NCBI GenBank assembly: GCA_905216025.1
Contig: CAJMSE010000003.1
Coordinates: 110,333-174,332 of the forward strand
From: an uncultured bacterium
Lineage (GTDB): Bacteria; Bacteroidota; Bacteroidia; Bacteroidales; Bacteroidaceae
Direction of reading: 5' to 3'
Length of the DNA: 64,000 bases
The notes under the pieces are model-generated. The model was not told where the DNA came from. It did no database searches and saw only the letters and a program-made list of their open reading frames with translations. The translations under genes and the position numbers were made by a program. Below, one piece after another: positions 27,853 to 35,899 of this stretch. Positions within the stretch are counted from its first letter, which is position 1. Every line of letters starts with the position of its first letter.

Positions 27853-28998
27853 TTACTTCGTCGTGTCGGTGAAAGTAGCCACGCGGTTGAAGTCAACCTC
27901 GTCGAACAGCTTGTCCGTTGCACCCATACCCTGTGTTGACAGGCGGCTCGAAGAAATCTTGTAACGCTTAACGAGAGCAGCCTTCACAGCCTCGGCACGA
28001 GCCTCAGACAGCTTCTGGTTCAGTTCAAGGCTTCCCTCCGGAGATGCGTAACCCTTGATGAGGATCTTTGCGTTCTTGTGATTCTTCATGTAAGTAGCAA
28101 TCATCGAGATGCTTGCATACTGTGCAGCGTCGATTGTGCTCTTGCCCTGCTGGAAGATAACGGTAGGCTGAAGGACGTTCTTGTTCTCGTTTACAACCAC
28201 TGTCGGCTTCTGGTTCTTTGCAGCAGCGAGCTGCGCCTGAAGGTCAGCGATAGTTCTCTGGTTGTTTCCGATGGTGTTGTCCTTGTTGCTGTTGTCAGCG
28301 CGGAGCTCGTTAATCTTTGCGTTGAGAGCATCGATCTCACCCTGGTTACGGAGCTCTGCCACCTTGAAGTTGTGCGTACCGTTGCTGTTTCCGAACTTGT
28401 AGTTCAGGCCGACGAGCACTCCGAGAGCAGAGTTGTTCGAGTTGTACTGAATCTTGTCACCTGCGTTCAGGCCGTAAGTGATGTTCGGTTCGATGTAAAG
28501 CTGCCAAGCCTTGGCTGCTCCGAGGTTGAATGCGAAATCGAGACCAAACTTCGATGTCAGCACATTCTTGTCGATGTCACCGTTGCTTGCCGTGTGGAAA
28601 GCGTGTCCCCAGCCGAGTCCGTATACACCGATAATCTCGAAAGCACGGGGCTCACCAGTGTATCCGCCGAACCAGTTGCTGAAGTTTGTGGTACCGAGCA
28701 GAGATAAGTTGAGACCCTTAACGAAAGTACCGAGCGGACGATACTCACTGCCCTTGTTGTTGAAGTAAACTTCACCCTCGGCTGCCAGTCCGAACACCGG
28801 AGTCAGGTTGCGGCCGATACGCAGGCCTGCAGAGGGGTTGAGGTTCTTGAAGATGGCAGTATGGGTGGTCTTGGCATTGATGCCACCGTTCACACCAATA
28901 TACCAGTTGTCTGTCAGCTTACTCTCTTCAACGGTCTGAGCAGACATTGTCTGTGCTGTCATAGCAGCTACTGCAAGCGTAAAAATTACCTTTTTCAT
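27853..28998 (-). CDS. OmpA-family outer-membrane protein
   Basis: 381 residues from the ATG at 28998; earlier in-frame starts would put 31 residues before a clear signal peptide (MKKVIFTLAVAAMTAQTMSAQ). An eight-stranded barrel-like region (about 25-210) is followed by a short coiled coil (EIDALNAKINELRADNSNKD) and an OmpA C-terminal peptidoglycan-binding domain (ILIKGYASPEGSLELNQKL, then RAEAVKAALVKRYKI). It anchors the outer membrane to peptidoglycan. Codon use is strongly biased, as in abundant proteins. Confidence 0.92.
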   Translation of the reverse strand: MKKVIFTLAVAAMTAQTMSAQTVEESKLTDNWYIGVNGGINAKTTHTAIFKNLNPSAGLRIGRNLTPVFGLAAEGEVYFNNKGSEYRPLGTFVKGLNLSLLGTTNFSNWFGGYTGEPRAFEIIGVYGLGWGHAFHTASNGDIDKNVLTSKFGLDFAFNLGAAKAWQLYIEPNITYGLNAGDKIQYNSNNSALGVLVGLNYKFGNSNGTHNFKVAELRNQGEIDALNAKINELRADNSNKDNTIGNNQRTIADLQAQLAAAKNQKPTVVVNENKNVLQPTVIFQQGKSTIDAAQYASISMIATYMKNHKNAKILIKGYASPEGSLELNQKLSEARAEAVKAALVKRYKISSSRLSTQGMGATDKLFDEVDFNRVATFTDTTK

Positions 28999-29226
28999 AC
29001 GTCTTAATTTTTTAGTAAATACTCTGAGATGTTCATATCTCCTTCTCTTGTTTGCGCTTACAAAGTAAAAACAAATATCCCGAACAGCCAAATTTTTTAG
29101 TAAACAATCACCGGAAATAACAAAATTCTTGACTTAAGCCTGCTGCAGGATAGGCTTTTTACACTTATAAAGCAAAAATATATGAAAATAATCAGTGGCC
29201 GGCATACACTTTACGGGTATTTAAAC

Positions 29227-29234
29227 TAACTTTG
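29227..29234 (+). promoter_or_regulatory. Promoter -7 box of cobS
   Basis: TAACTTTG, 40 bp before the cobS ATG. No cobalamin riboswitch is recognisable in the short leader. Confidence 0.6.
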
Positions 29235-29274
29235 CGTGCAGTATGAACGACCACCGGAAAGTTTCTAAACAACT

Positions 29275-30072
29275 ATGCTGATACCCATCGACACATCGAA
29301 ATGGCATGACAACCTGTGGGCCGCGCTTATTTCATTCACACGCCTCCCGCTGCGGAAAGTGTATGATCCACCGCGCGGCAGCTTCGCCCACATCTACGAA
29401 TACTGGCCTCTGACGGGCTGGCTCACCGGCGGCACCATGGCCGCCGTGCTATGGATAGGCAGCACTGCACTCCCCTACCCCGTGGCAGTGATTCTCGCCA
29501 TGGCCGCCCGCATGCTGCTGACCGGGGCCTCGAATGAGGACGGCATGAGACGGTTCATCGACGGATTTACCGGCGGCGGAAACGACTCCGGCCGCATTCT
29601 CGCCATAATGAAAGGCACGGGAAAAGGGATATACGGCATCATCGGGACGGCAATCTACGAGGTTTTGCTCTTCACATCGCTGCTCCTCATGCCGCCGGAC
29701 GTGGCCGCACTGACCGTAGCCGCGGCCGACCCGTATGCCAGGATGATTGCATCGCAGATTATTCTGATGATGCCGCAAGCCGGAACAGGCTGCGGACAGG
29801 AGCACGGCACGGCATACAGGCGGATGGGAACACGTGCCTCCGCGATGCTTGCGGTGCAGGGACTGCTGCCGCCGGCGGCATACATATATATAATGTACGC
29901 ACGCGCAGACTGGCAGATGATGCTCTTCGCACCATGCGCGGTGATGTATCTGCTGTATCTTCTGATATGGAACAGGTTGCGAGGATATACTGCAGAATGC
30001 TGCGGCGCACTGTTCCTGCTCGTCGAACTGGCCGTATACGCATCGGCGATGTTATGCATACATATAGATTAA
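29275..30072 (+). CDS. cobS: Adenosylcobinamide-GDP ribazoletransferase
   Basis: 265 residues, polytopic membrane protein. The CobS signature is NEDGMRRFIDGFTGGGNDSGRILAIMKGTGKGIYG-like (residues about 82-116): acidic EDG, DGF, GGG and IMK, followed by several hydrophobic helices. It joins alpha-ribazole to adenosylcobinamide-GDP, the last step of cobalamin assembly. No cobU, cobT or cobC gene adjoins it, which is unusual because these normally cluster. The stop codon lies in the arm of a following inverted repeat. Confidence 0.88.
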   Translation: MLIPIDTSKWHDNLWAALISFTRLPLRKVYDPPRGSFAHIYEYWPLTGWLTGGTMAAVLWIGSTALPYPVAVILAMAARMLLTGASNEDGMRRFIDGFTGGGNDSGRILAIMKGTGKGIYGIIGTAIYEVLLFTSLLLMPPDVAALTVAAADPYARMIASQIILMMPQAGTGCGQEHGTAYRRMGTRASAMLAVQGLLPPAAYIYIMYARADWQMMLFAPCAVMYLLYLLIWNRLRGYTAECCGALFLLVELAVYASAMLCIHID

Positions 30073-30108
30073 TGGCATGCCCGGAAATGCTGCGGGCATG
30101 CCATTAAT
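30068..30108. terminator. Inverted repeat between convergent cobS and S41 peptidase genes
   Basis: Perfect 16-bp arms ATTAATGGCATGCCCG / CGGGCATGCCATTAAT with a 9-nt loop; the left arm includes the cobS stop codon. There is no long U tract, so termination is likely but not certain. Confidence 0.55.
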
Positions 30109-30142
30109 GTGAAACGGGCTATCCGTGAAGACGCAACAGCGT

Positions 30143-31780
30143 CTATCTCTTATTCTTTCTGACAAGTTTCATTGCCGCATCAAGTGCTTCTTCGGCCGGA
30201 ACAGATACATCAGGCATCGTTCCGTGAATATCGTTCTCATCTGCCCGAAGCTGCCAGAAGCGCTTGAAAGAGATGGTCGCACTCAGTTTTGAGACAGGCA
30301 GTCTATAGCCCAATATATCGCCATAGCACACATTCATGCCGCCTGTTTCCTCTCCGATAACCTTGCCCATGCCGCACTCCTTGAATGCCCAGGCAAATGA
30401 ACCGGCCGACGAGAACGTCTTATTGGATGTAAGCAGGTATACCCGCCCGGTGTAGAACCCGTCCTCGATACTTCTCGGCTGTATGAACTCCGAAGGGGTT
30501 TTCTCATAGAGTACAAACCTCGGCTCAGCACCGGCCTCACCCGCGAGCCTTGCCGTAAGCGGCGTCACACGTACGACGGTCTTATCCATCTGCACAAAAG
30601 GCTCGGGAGAAAAATAACGCAACAGCACGTCGCCGACGGCACTCTGACCGCCGCCGTTATTGCGGATATCAATGATGAGATTGCCGATGCCCTTGTTACG
30701 CAACTCAGTAAACATGGAGTCGGCAAACTGTTCCATACCCCGGACATCCGAAAACTCACGGAAATCCATCACCGCCACATTGTTAATGCTGTCTATCTCA
30801 AATGAATATCTCTCGTATTTCTTGCCCGAACGAGGGAAGTCGCACCGCTTGTCTATCTCTTCAAACGTCGCTGCCGGGAAGACATGGGACAGAGCTTTCC
30901 TTGCACCGGCCGGCTTATACACCACCTCGTACACGTCGGCAGGATACAGCATCTGAAACAATGCCGGGAACATCGTGCTGATTCTGGCAATCCGAAAGTG
31001 CTCCCTTTCGCCGCTCACATAAGGCAACATCGAGTTTATGAGGCTGTCGGCAGATATCTTGTTGATGCTTAATATCTTTGAGCCACGCGGTATGATGGAG
31101 TCAAGGCTTGCCGTGCACGTCATCGACCGGTCGGTCAACACTTTGACAAACACAGGAAAACGCTTCAGCTCCTTAGTGAAAACGCTGTTGAACGGGAAGT
31201 TAAGATTTGTATGGCCGTCACCTATCATGGCCACCACCGGAGCCGCAGCCTGATACAGCTGCATCGGCGTGACCGAATCGGGCAAGGATGCTTTCGCCCT
31301 GTTCACGGCTCTGAAAAAGTCTTCCTGCCTGCAAACGGAAAAGATATCGGGATGCACCTGGCTCAGACCGTATACCAAAGCGTCGATATCGAAGACTGCC
31401 TGGGCCTTGCTCAGCCTGCCCGAAGCCGCCTTCTTAATAAACTGCGGGTCGGGATTCTCAAACACATTGACCGGAATCCTGTCCACCTTTACATGGGATG
31501 TATCGCCCGAATCCGTCACAATATCAAAGCAGAAAGATTCCCATTCCTTGAGATTGTCGATGACAAGAGTGTCCCTATCCGAGGCAAAAACCACCTTGCC
31601 GGCAGTTGTCTTGAGAATATCGGGATTGATTTCCGGAGCGACATGCCACCCTCCCTTCGATTTCTTGCCGTCAAGAGTCAGGTCTACTGTATCGGCACCG
31701 GTTCTGAACACCGTTGTCTGCGCCATGGCAGCAAAGCATGACAACAAGGAAACGAATAAAAATGTGACTGGCTTTTTCAT
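30143..31780 (-). CDS. S41 family (tail-specific) peptidase, secreted
   Basis: 545 residues with signal peptide (MKKPVTFLFVSLLSCFAAMAQ). Unlike CtpA it has no clear PDZ domain; a long N-terminal region precedes the S41 core: IGNLIIDIRNNGGGQSAVGD and VYLLTSNKTFSSAGSFAWAFKECGMGKVIGEETGG, with catalytic Ser at S458 in FSSAG. It is probably periplasmic or lipidless secreted and cleaves C-termini of unknown targets. It lies 24 bp after the oxidoreductase gamma gene and is likely the last gene of that unit. Confidence 0.85.
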   Translation of the reverse strand: MKKPVTFLFVSLLSCFAAMAQTTVFRTGADTVDLTLDGKKSKGGWHVAPEINPDILKTTAGKVVFASDRDTLVIDNLKEWESFCFDIVTDSGDTSHVKVDRIPVNVFENPDPQFIKKAASGRLSKAQAVFDIDALVYGLSQVHPDIFSVCRQEDFFRAVNRAKASLPDSVTPMQLYQAAAPVVAMIGDGHTNLNFPFNSVFTKELKRFPVFVKVLTDRSMTCTASLDSIIPRGSKILSINKISADSLINSMLPYVSGEREHFRIARISTMFPALFQMLYPADVYEVVYKPAGARKALSHVFPAATFEEIDKRCDFPRSGKKYERYSFEIDSINNVAVMDFREFSDVRGMEQFADSMFTELRNKGIGNLIIDIRNNGGGQSAVGDVLLRYFSPEPFVQMDKTVVRVTPLTARLAGEAGAEPRFVLYEKTPSEFIQPRSIEDGFYTGRVYLLTSNKTFSSAGSFAWAFKECGMGKVIGEETGGMNVCYGDILGYRLPVSKLSATISFKRFWQLRADENDIHGTMPDVSVPAEEALDAAMKLVRKNKR

Positions 31781-31804
31781 TGCTGTAAAGTGTTTAATGC
31801 CGAT

Positions 31805-32347
31805 TCACACGGCCTGTATTATCTTGCCGCCCTCTTCGAGAGCCTGCATGTTGAGCGGTATGAGGCCGTGATGCCGTTCGGGAAGTGTCTTGTAAAGAGC
31901 CTTCTCTATGCCGCCGCGGCTTACCACCGGGCATACCTTCAGAAATCCGCCGAGCACTATCATGTTGAATATCTTGGCGTTTTTCATCTCTGCCGCCTTG
32001 TCCATGGCGTCTATCCTGTATACCGTGATGTCGCGGCGTGCAGGCGGGTTGATGATTCCGTAGCCGTCGTATATGAGTATGCCGCCCGGCTTTACCTTCG
32101 GTTCAAACTTGTCGAGCGACGGCTGGTTCAGCACGATGGCCACATCGTATGTGCTCAGAATGGGAGACGATATCTTCTCATCACTGACGATTACCGTGAC
32201 ATTGGCCGTACCGCCACGCTGCTCAGGGCCGTATGCCGGCATCCATGTGACCTCCTTGTCGTCCATCAGACCCGAGTAGGCCAAAATCTTTCCCATAGAC
32301 AGCACGCCCTGACCGCCGAATCCCGATATTATTATCTCTTTCTCCAT
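31805..32347 (-). CDS. 2-oxoacid:ferredoxin oxidoreductase, gamma subunit
   Basis: 180 residues of the pyruvate/ketoisovalerate oxidoreductase catalytic (POR) gamma family: EIIISGFGGQGVLSMGKILAYSG at the N-terminus, YGPEQRGGTANVTVIVSDE and VLGGFLKVCPVVS. It forms the enzyme with the alpha, ThDP-binding and ferredoxin subunits upstream. It follows the broken ThDP subunit gene by 30 bp. Its sequence appears intact. Confidence 0.9.
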   Translation of the reverse strand: MEKEIIISGFGGQGVLSMGKILAYSGLMDDKEVTWMPAYGPEQRGGTANVTVIVSDEKISSPILSTYDVAIVLNQPSLDKFEPKVKPGGILIYDGYGIINPPARRDITVYRIDAMDKAAEMKNAKIFNMIVLGGFLKVCPVVSRGGIEKALYKTLPERHHGLIPLNMQALEEGGKIIQAV

Positions 32348-32377
32348 GATGTATGTTCCTTTGAGGAGTTGACTTTA

Positions 32378-33148
32378 TTATAATGTATCTTTCAGGTCGC
32401 CCTTCGGATAGAAGGGGAACATGTGTTCCTCCATCCACTCGTTGGCCTTTACCGGCGACAGCTTCCAACCGCTGCTGCACGTGGACACTATCTCCACGAG
32501 ACTGCTGCCCTTGCCTGCCATCGAGGCTTCGAAAGCCTTACGGATGGCCCGCTTCGCGCTCCTTATCGCAGCCACGGTATTGACGCTCTGCCGGGTGACA
32601 TAGCACGTGCCCTCAAGGCCGGCGGCTATCTCGGTAATCTTTAGCGGATAGCCATGCAGCTCGGGCACACGTCCGTAGGGGCACGTCGCCGTCTTTTGGC
32701 CGAGCAGCGTGGTGGGAGCCATCTGTCCGCCGGTCATTCCGTAGATTGCATTATTGATGAAAATGATGACTATGTTCTCGCCGCGGTTGAGGTCGTGTAT
32801 AGTCTCGCTTGTTCAGATGCAGGCCAGGTCGCGGTCGCCCTGATAGGTGAACACGAGCCTGTCGGGCCATAGGCGCTTGATGCCGGTGGCCACGGCCGGC
32901 GCACGGCCATGTGCGGCTTCCTGCCAGTCGATGTCGAGATAGCGGTAGGCGAACACGGCACAGCCCACAGGGCACACGCCGACGGTCTTCTCCTCCATGC
33001 CCATCTCCTCGATGACCTCGGCCACGAGCTTGTGCACGACGCCGTGGCTGCATCCCGGGCAGTAGTGCATCGGGGTGTCGTTCATCAGTTCCGGCTTCTT
33101 GTATACGATGTTCTCCGGAGATATTATTTCGTTGATTTCCTTATTCAT
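32378..33148 (-). pseudogene. 2-oxoacid:ferredoxin oxidoreductase ThDP (beta) subunit, interrupted by in-frame TGA
   Basis: One continuous frame of 256 positions encodes the whole beta subunit, but codon 112 (32813-32815 on the minus strand) is TGA. The two parts read MHYCPGCSHGVVHKLV ... VFTYQGDRDLACI, stop, TSETIHDLNRGENIVIIFINNAIYGMTGGQMAP, so no frameshift is needed. Family members have Gly at the stop position (GGA to TGA is one base) and GDG where this has GDR (32831-32833), the ThDP/Mg2+ motif. The flanking subunits are intact. Either the gene is newly dead or the sequence carries errors here. If real, the oxidoreductase would lack its cofactor subunit. Confidence 0.85.
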
Positions 33149-33193
33149 TGCTCATAAATATTTTATCACTGTGCCATTATGGTCGCGCAGCGG

Positions 33194-33255
33194 CTGGTGA
33201 ACAGCGGCAGCAAATTACTCGCTTCGCTCATCAACACGTCTTCATTTTCACTCTT
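33194..33255. repeat. Diverged copy of the GAAGAATGAAGA repeat between alpha and beta subunit genes
   Basis: Contains AACAGCGGCAGCAAATTACT and TTTTCACTCTTAATTCTTTA, matching the right end of the MITE-like repeat at 34756-34967. It overlaps the end of the alpha subunit gene and widens that gap to 105 bp. Confidence 0.5.
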
Positions 33256-34336
33256 AATTCTTTATTTCCCGAAGTGCCTCAAGAATCTCATGCGGCTCCG
33301 GCACGATGCCTCCGAGACGTCCGAAATGCCTGACGGGCACCTCGCCGTTCACGGCCAGCCGCACGTCCTGCACCATCTGACCGGCATTTATCTCCGCGAC
33401 GAGCACGCCCTTGCGTCCCTTCACGATGTCTGCTATCTGACGTTCTGGGAACGGCCAGAGGGTTATCGGGCGGAAAAGGCCCACCTTGAGCCCCTCTTCG
33501 CGGGCCATGGTGATGGCCTTCTGAGCCAGACGGGCAGCACTGCCGAATGCCACTATCACGTAGTCGGCATCATCGCAGAGCCATGTCTCATATCTCACCT
33601 CGTTCTCGCGTATCTGCCTGTACTTCTCCTGAAGATGCCGGTTGTGGGCCTCCATCACCTCGGGTTTCAGCTCCAGCGATGTCATGATGTTCGGCCGGCG
33701 GTCTTTCGTGCGTCCCATTGTGGCCCACGGACACTCCTTGCGGATTTCCTCCTCGGTGCGGCGGGGCCTGTACGGGGGGAGCACCACGCGCTCCATCATC
33801 TGTCCGATGACTCCGTCGCTGAGTATCATGGCGGGATTCCGGTATCTGAATGCCAGCGTGAAAGCCAGGTCTACGAAGTCGGCCATCTCCTGAACCGACG
33901 CCGGAGCGAGCACGATGACATTGTAGTCGCCGTTTCCGCCGCCGCGGGTTGCCTGGAAATAGTCGCTCTGCGACGGCTGTATCGTGCCGAGGCCAGGACC
34001 TCCGCGCTGCACGTTGACCACCACGCCGGGAATCTCTGCACCGGCCATGTAGGCGATGCCTTCCTGCATCAGCGCCACTCCGGGACTCGAAGAAGACGTG
34101 AACGCACGCTTGCCCGCACCCGCGGCACCGTACACCATGTTGATGGATGCCACCTCGCTCTCGGCCTGCAGCACTACCATCCCCGTGGTCTCCCACGGCT
34201 TGTCGAGCGCCAGCGTCTCTATAACCTCACTCTGCGGAGTTATCGGGTAACCGAAATATCCGTCCACTCCGCAGCGGATGGCAGCACGGGCTATCGCCTC
34301 GTTGCCTTTCATCAGTGTCACTTCCTGTTCTGCCAT
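33254..34336 (-). CDS. vorB: 2-oxoacid:ferredoxin oxidoreductase, alpha subunit (VorB type)
   Basis: 360 residues, annotated in Bacteroides relatives as 3-methyl-2-oxobutanoate dehydrogenase subunit VorB. Pyrimidine-binding domain at the N-terminus (MKGNEAIARAAIRCGVDGYFGYPITPQSEV, with YPITPxS) and a transketolase C-terminal-like domain (ADYVIVAFGSAARLAQKAI ... GLFRPITLWPFPE). It takes part in oxidative decarboxylation of a branched-chain or related 2-oxoacid to the acyl-CoA with reduction of ferredoxin; the exact substrate (2-oxoisovalerate or 2-oxoglutarate) is not fixed by sequence. Its last codons run into a repeat. Confidence 0.9.
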   Translation of the reverse strand: MAEQEVTLMKGNEAIARAAIRCGVDGYFGYPITPQSEVIETLALDKPWETTGMVVLQAESEVASINMVYGAAGAGKRAFTSSSSPGVALMQEGIAYMAGAEIPGVVVNVQRGGPGLGTIQPSQSDYFQATRGGGNGDYNVIVLAPASVQEMADFVDLAFTLAFRYRNPAMILSDGVIGQMMERVVLPPYRPRRTEEEIRKECPWATMGRTKDRRPNIMTSLELKPEVMEAHNRHLQEKYRQIRENEVRYETWLCDDADYVIVAFGSAARLAQKAITMAREEGLKVGLFRPITLWPFPERQIADIVKGRKGVLVAEINAGQMVQDVRLAVNGEVPVRHFGRLGGIVPEPHEILEALREIKN

Positions 34337-34343
34337 TGCTCTG

Positions 34344-34574
34344 TCAATCCAACTTTTTCTTTCTATATACCGTGATGCAACCGTCCGGACATACTATGCC
34401 GCACGAGGCACAGCCTATGCACCCGTCTGCATCCACCGGCTCTACATACCGGTATCCGCTGACATTCACCTTGTTTGCCAGTGCCAGCACGTCTTTCGGA
34501 CAGGCCTCCACGCAAAGCGCACAGCCCTTGCAACGTACGGTGTCCACAACGACAGCACCTTTTATCTTACTCAT
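34344..34574 (-). CDS. 4Fe-4S ferredoxin subunit of the 2-oxoacid oxidoreductase
   Basis: 76 residues with two complete cluster motifs, CKGCALCVEACP (from residue 15) and CIGCASCGIVCP (from residue 52). Seven bp before the alpha subunit gene, so it is the delta/ferredoxin subunit that carries electrons out of the complex. Confidence 0.93.
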   Translation of the reverse strand: MSKIKGAVVVDTVRCKGCALCVEACPKDVLALANKVNVSGYRYVEPVDADGCIGCASCGIVCPDGCITVYRKKKLD

Positions 34575-34586
34575 CTTCTTTTCCTT

Positions 34587-34994
34587 TCAAGGATTATACA
34601 TATCTTTATTATAGTAGCCCAATATGTCATCGAGCATCTGCTTGGCCTCGACTGCAGGGCTGTCGGGGTCGAGTTCGATCGCAGCTATGTAGTTGTTGAT
34701 TGCTTCCTGCCAGTTACCTTCACGGCGGAAGCGGTTGCCAGCCTCGTAATATTCTAATGAAGAATGAAGAATGAAGAATGAAGAATCAACCTGCGGCGTA
34801 GGAAATGAAGAATCGGCCTGCGGCGTGGCTTTTACCTTATCGCCGCGCAATATCTTCTCTTCTTTATCTGATGTCAAACCGCCATCCGCCTCATAGCCTC
34901 CCTCTTCAGAGCCTGCTTCAGGAACAGCGGCAGCAAATTCTTCACTCTTCATTCTTAATTCTTCATTTATAATACTCCTTCTTGCCTGCCGCAA
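34587..34994 (-). CDS. Small TPR protein with repeat-derived N-terminal extension
   Basis: The C-terminal ~55 residues (from EYYEAGNRFRREGNW to NKDMYNP) are the conserved small TPR protein that precedes the ferredoxin and VorB genes in Bacteroidales. The ~80 residues before it are translated from a MITE-like repeat (34756-34967): for example SSFFILHSSL is the repeat word read in frame. No ATG lies between the repeat and the TPR part; the only in-frame starts are at 34994 and 34952, both in or beyond the repeat. So either the gene now makes an extended protein or it has lost its start. The folD gene overlaps its 5' end. Confidence 0.65.
   Translation of the reverse strand: MRQARRSIINEELRMKSEEFAAAVPEAGSEEGGYEADGGLTSDKEEKILRGDKVKATPQADSSFPTPQVDSSFFILHSSLEYYEAGNRFRREGNWQEAINNYIAAIELDPDSPAVEAKQMLDDILGYYNKDMYNP
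34756..34967. repeat. MITE-like inverted repeat inside the TPR gene
   Basis: Ends of 31 bp (left 34756-34786, right 34937-34967) are inverted copies with two mismatches, made of the word GAAGAATGAAGA. The right end continues with GCGGCAGCAAATT, as in the copies at 47084 and 58421. Confidence 0.75.
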
Positions 34995-35841
34995 GAGTAT
35001 TCTTCATCAGCGAGCAAATCGTCATCGGTCCTACGCCGCCGGGCACGGGAGTGATGAACGAGCACTTGGGCGACACCTCGTCGAACTTTACATCGCCGTT
35101 AAGACGGAAGCCGCTCTTGCGCGAAGCGTCGGGAACACGTGTCGTGCCGACGTCTATCACCACAGCACCCTCTTTCACCATATCGGCCGTGACGAAGTCG
35201 GGACGGCCTATCGCGGCGATGATTATGTCGGCCTGACGGCACTCCTCCTTGAGGTTTGCTGAGTGGCTGTGGCACACCGTCACCGTTGCATCGCCATACT
35301 GCTTCTGCATCATCAGCTGGGCCATTGGCTTGCCGACAATGTTTGAGCGGCCGAGGATGACGCACTTCTTGCCGCTCGTCTCGATGCCGTAGCGCTGCAT
35401 GAGCGTCAGCATGCCGAGCGGAGTGGCCGAGATGAAACACGGCAGGCCGATGGCCATCCGCCCCACGTTTATGGGATGGAAGCCGTCGACGTCCTTACGG
35501 TAGTCTATCGCCTCTATTATCTTCTGCTCGTCGATGTGCTTAGGAAGCGGCAGCTGCACGATGAAGCCGTCGACATCGGCATCGCGGTTGAGCTTGTCGA
35601 CGCATGCGAGCAGCTCCTCCTCCGTGATGTCGTCTTCAAAGCGTATCAGTGACGACTTGAATCCGCAGGCCTCGCAGGCCAGCACCTTGTTCTTCACGTA
35701 AGTCTCCGACCCTCCGTCGTGACCCACGAGCACCGCGGCGAGGTGCGGGCGCTTGCCGCCGGCAGCCACGATGGCCTTCACCTCTTCCGCTATCTCTTCC
35801 TTTATCTTGGCCGCTGTGGCCTTTCCGTCTATCAGTTGCAT
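34963..35841 (-). CDS. folD: Methylenetetrahydrofolate dehydrogenase/cyclohydrolase
   Basis: 292 residues, bifunctional C1-folate enzyme interconverting 5,10-methylene-THF and 10-formyl-THF. Catalytic Lys in the SETYVKNKVLACE block, QLPLPKHIDEQ, DGFHPINVGR, the NADP site VILGRSNIVGKPMA, and PVPGGVGPMT near the C-terminus. Its stop overlaps the start region of the TPR gene. It follows ffh by 58 bp, a gap holding another simple-sequence repeat. Confidence 0.96.
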   Translation of the reverse strand: MQLIDGKATAAKIKEEIAEEVKAIVAAGGKRPHLAAVLVGHDGGSETYVKNKVLACEACGFKSSLIRFEDDITEEELLACVDKLNRDADVDGFIVQLPLPKHIDEQKIIEAIDYRKDVDGFHPINVGRMAIGLPCFISATPLGMLTLMQRYGIETSGKKCVILGRSNIVGKPMAQLMMQKQYGDATVTVCHSHSANLKEECRQADIIIAAIGRPDFVTADMVKEGAVVIDVGTTRVPDASRKSGFRLNGDVKFDEVSPKCSFITPVPGGVGPMTICSLMKNTLAAGKKEYYK

Positions 35842-35848
35842 AGTCTTC

Positions 35849-35896
35849 TTTCTAATGTTAGATGGGAGATGTTAAATGTTAGATGTTAAATGGCAG
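35849..35896. repeat. Simple-sequence insert between ffh and folD
   Basis: Imperfect tandem words GATGTTAAATGTTA (ATGTTAGATGGGAGATG, TTAAATGTTAGATG, TTAAATGGCAGATG) fill nearly the whole gap. Confidence 0.5.
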
Positions 35897-35899
35897 ATG

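Noticed and set aside
29135..29162. Hairpin AAGCCT...AGGCTT with T tract upstream of the OmpA gene
   Set aside because: Only 6 bp of stem and, on the strand with the T tract, no gene ends there; too weak to call a terminator.
32813..32815. In-frame TGA read as recoded glycine or selenocysteine
   Set aside because: TGA ends many genes in this window normally, the organism is not of a lineage with TGA-Gly, no selenocysteine context is visible, and a second damaging change (GDR) is close by.
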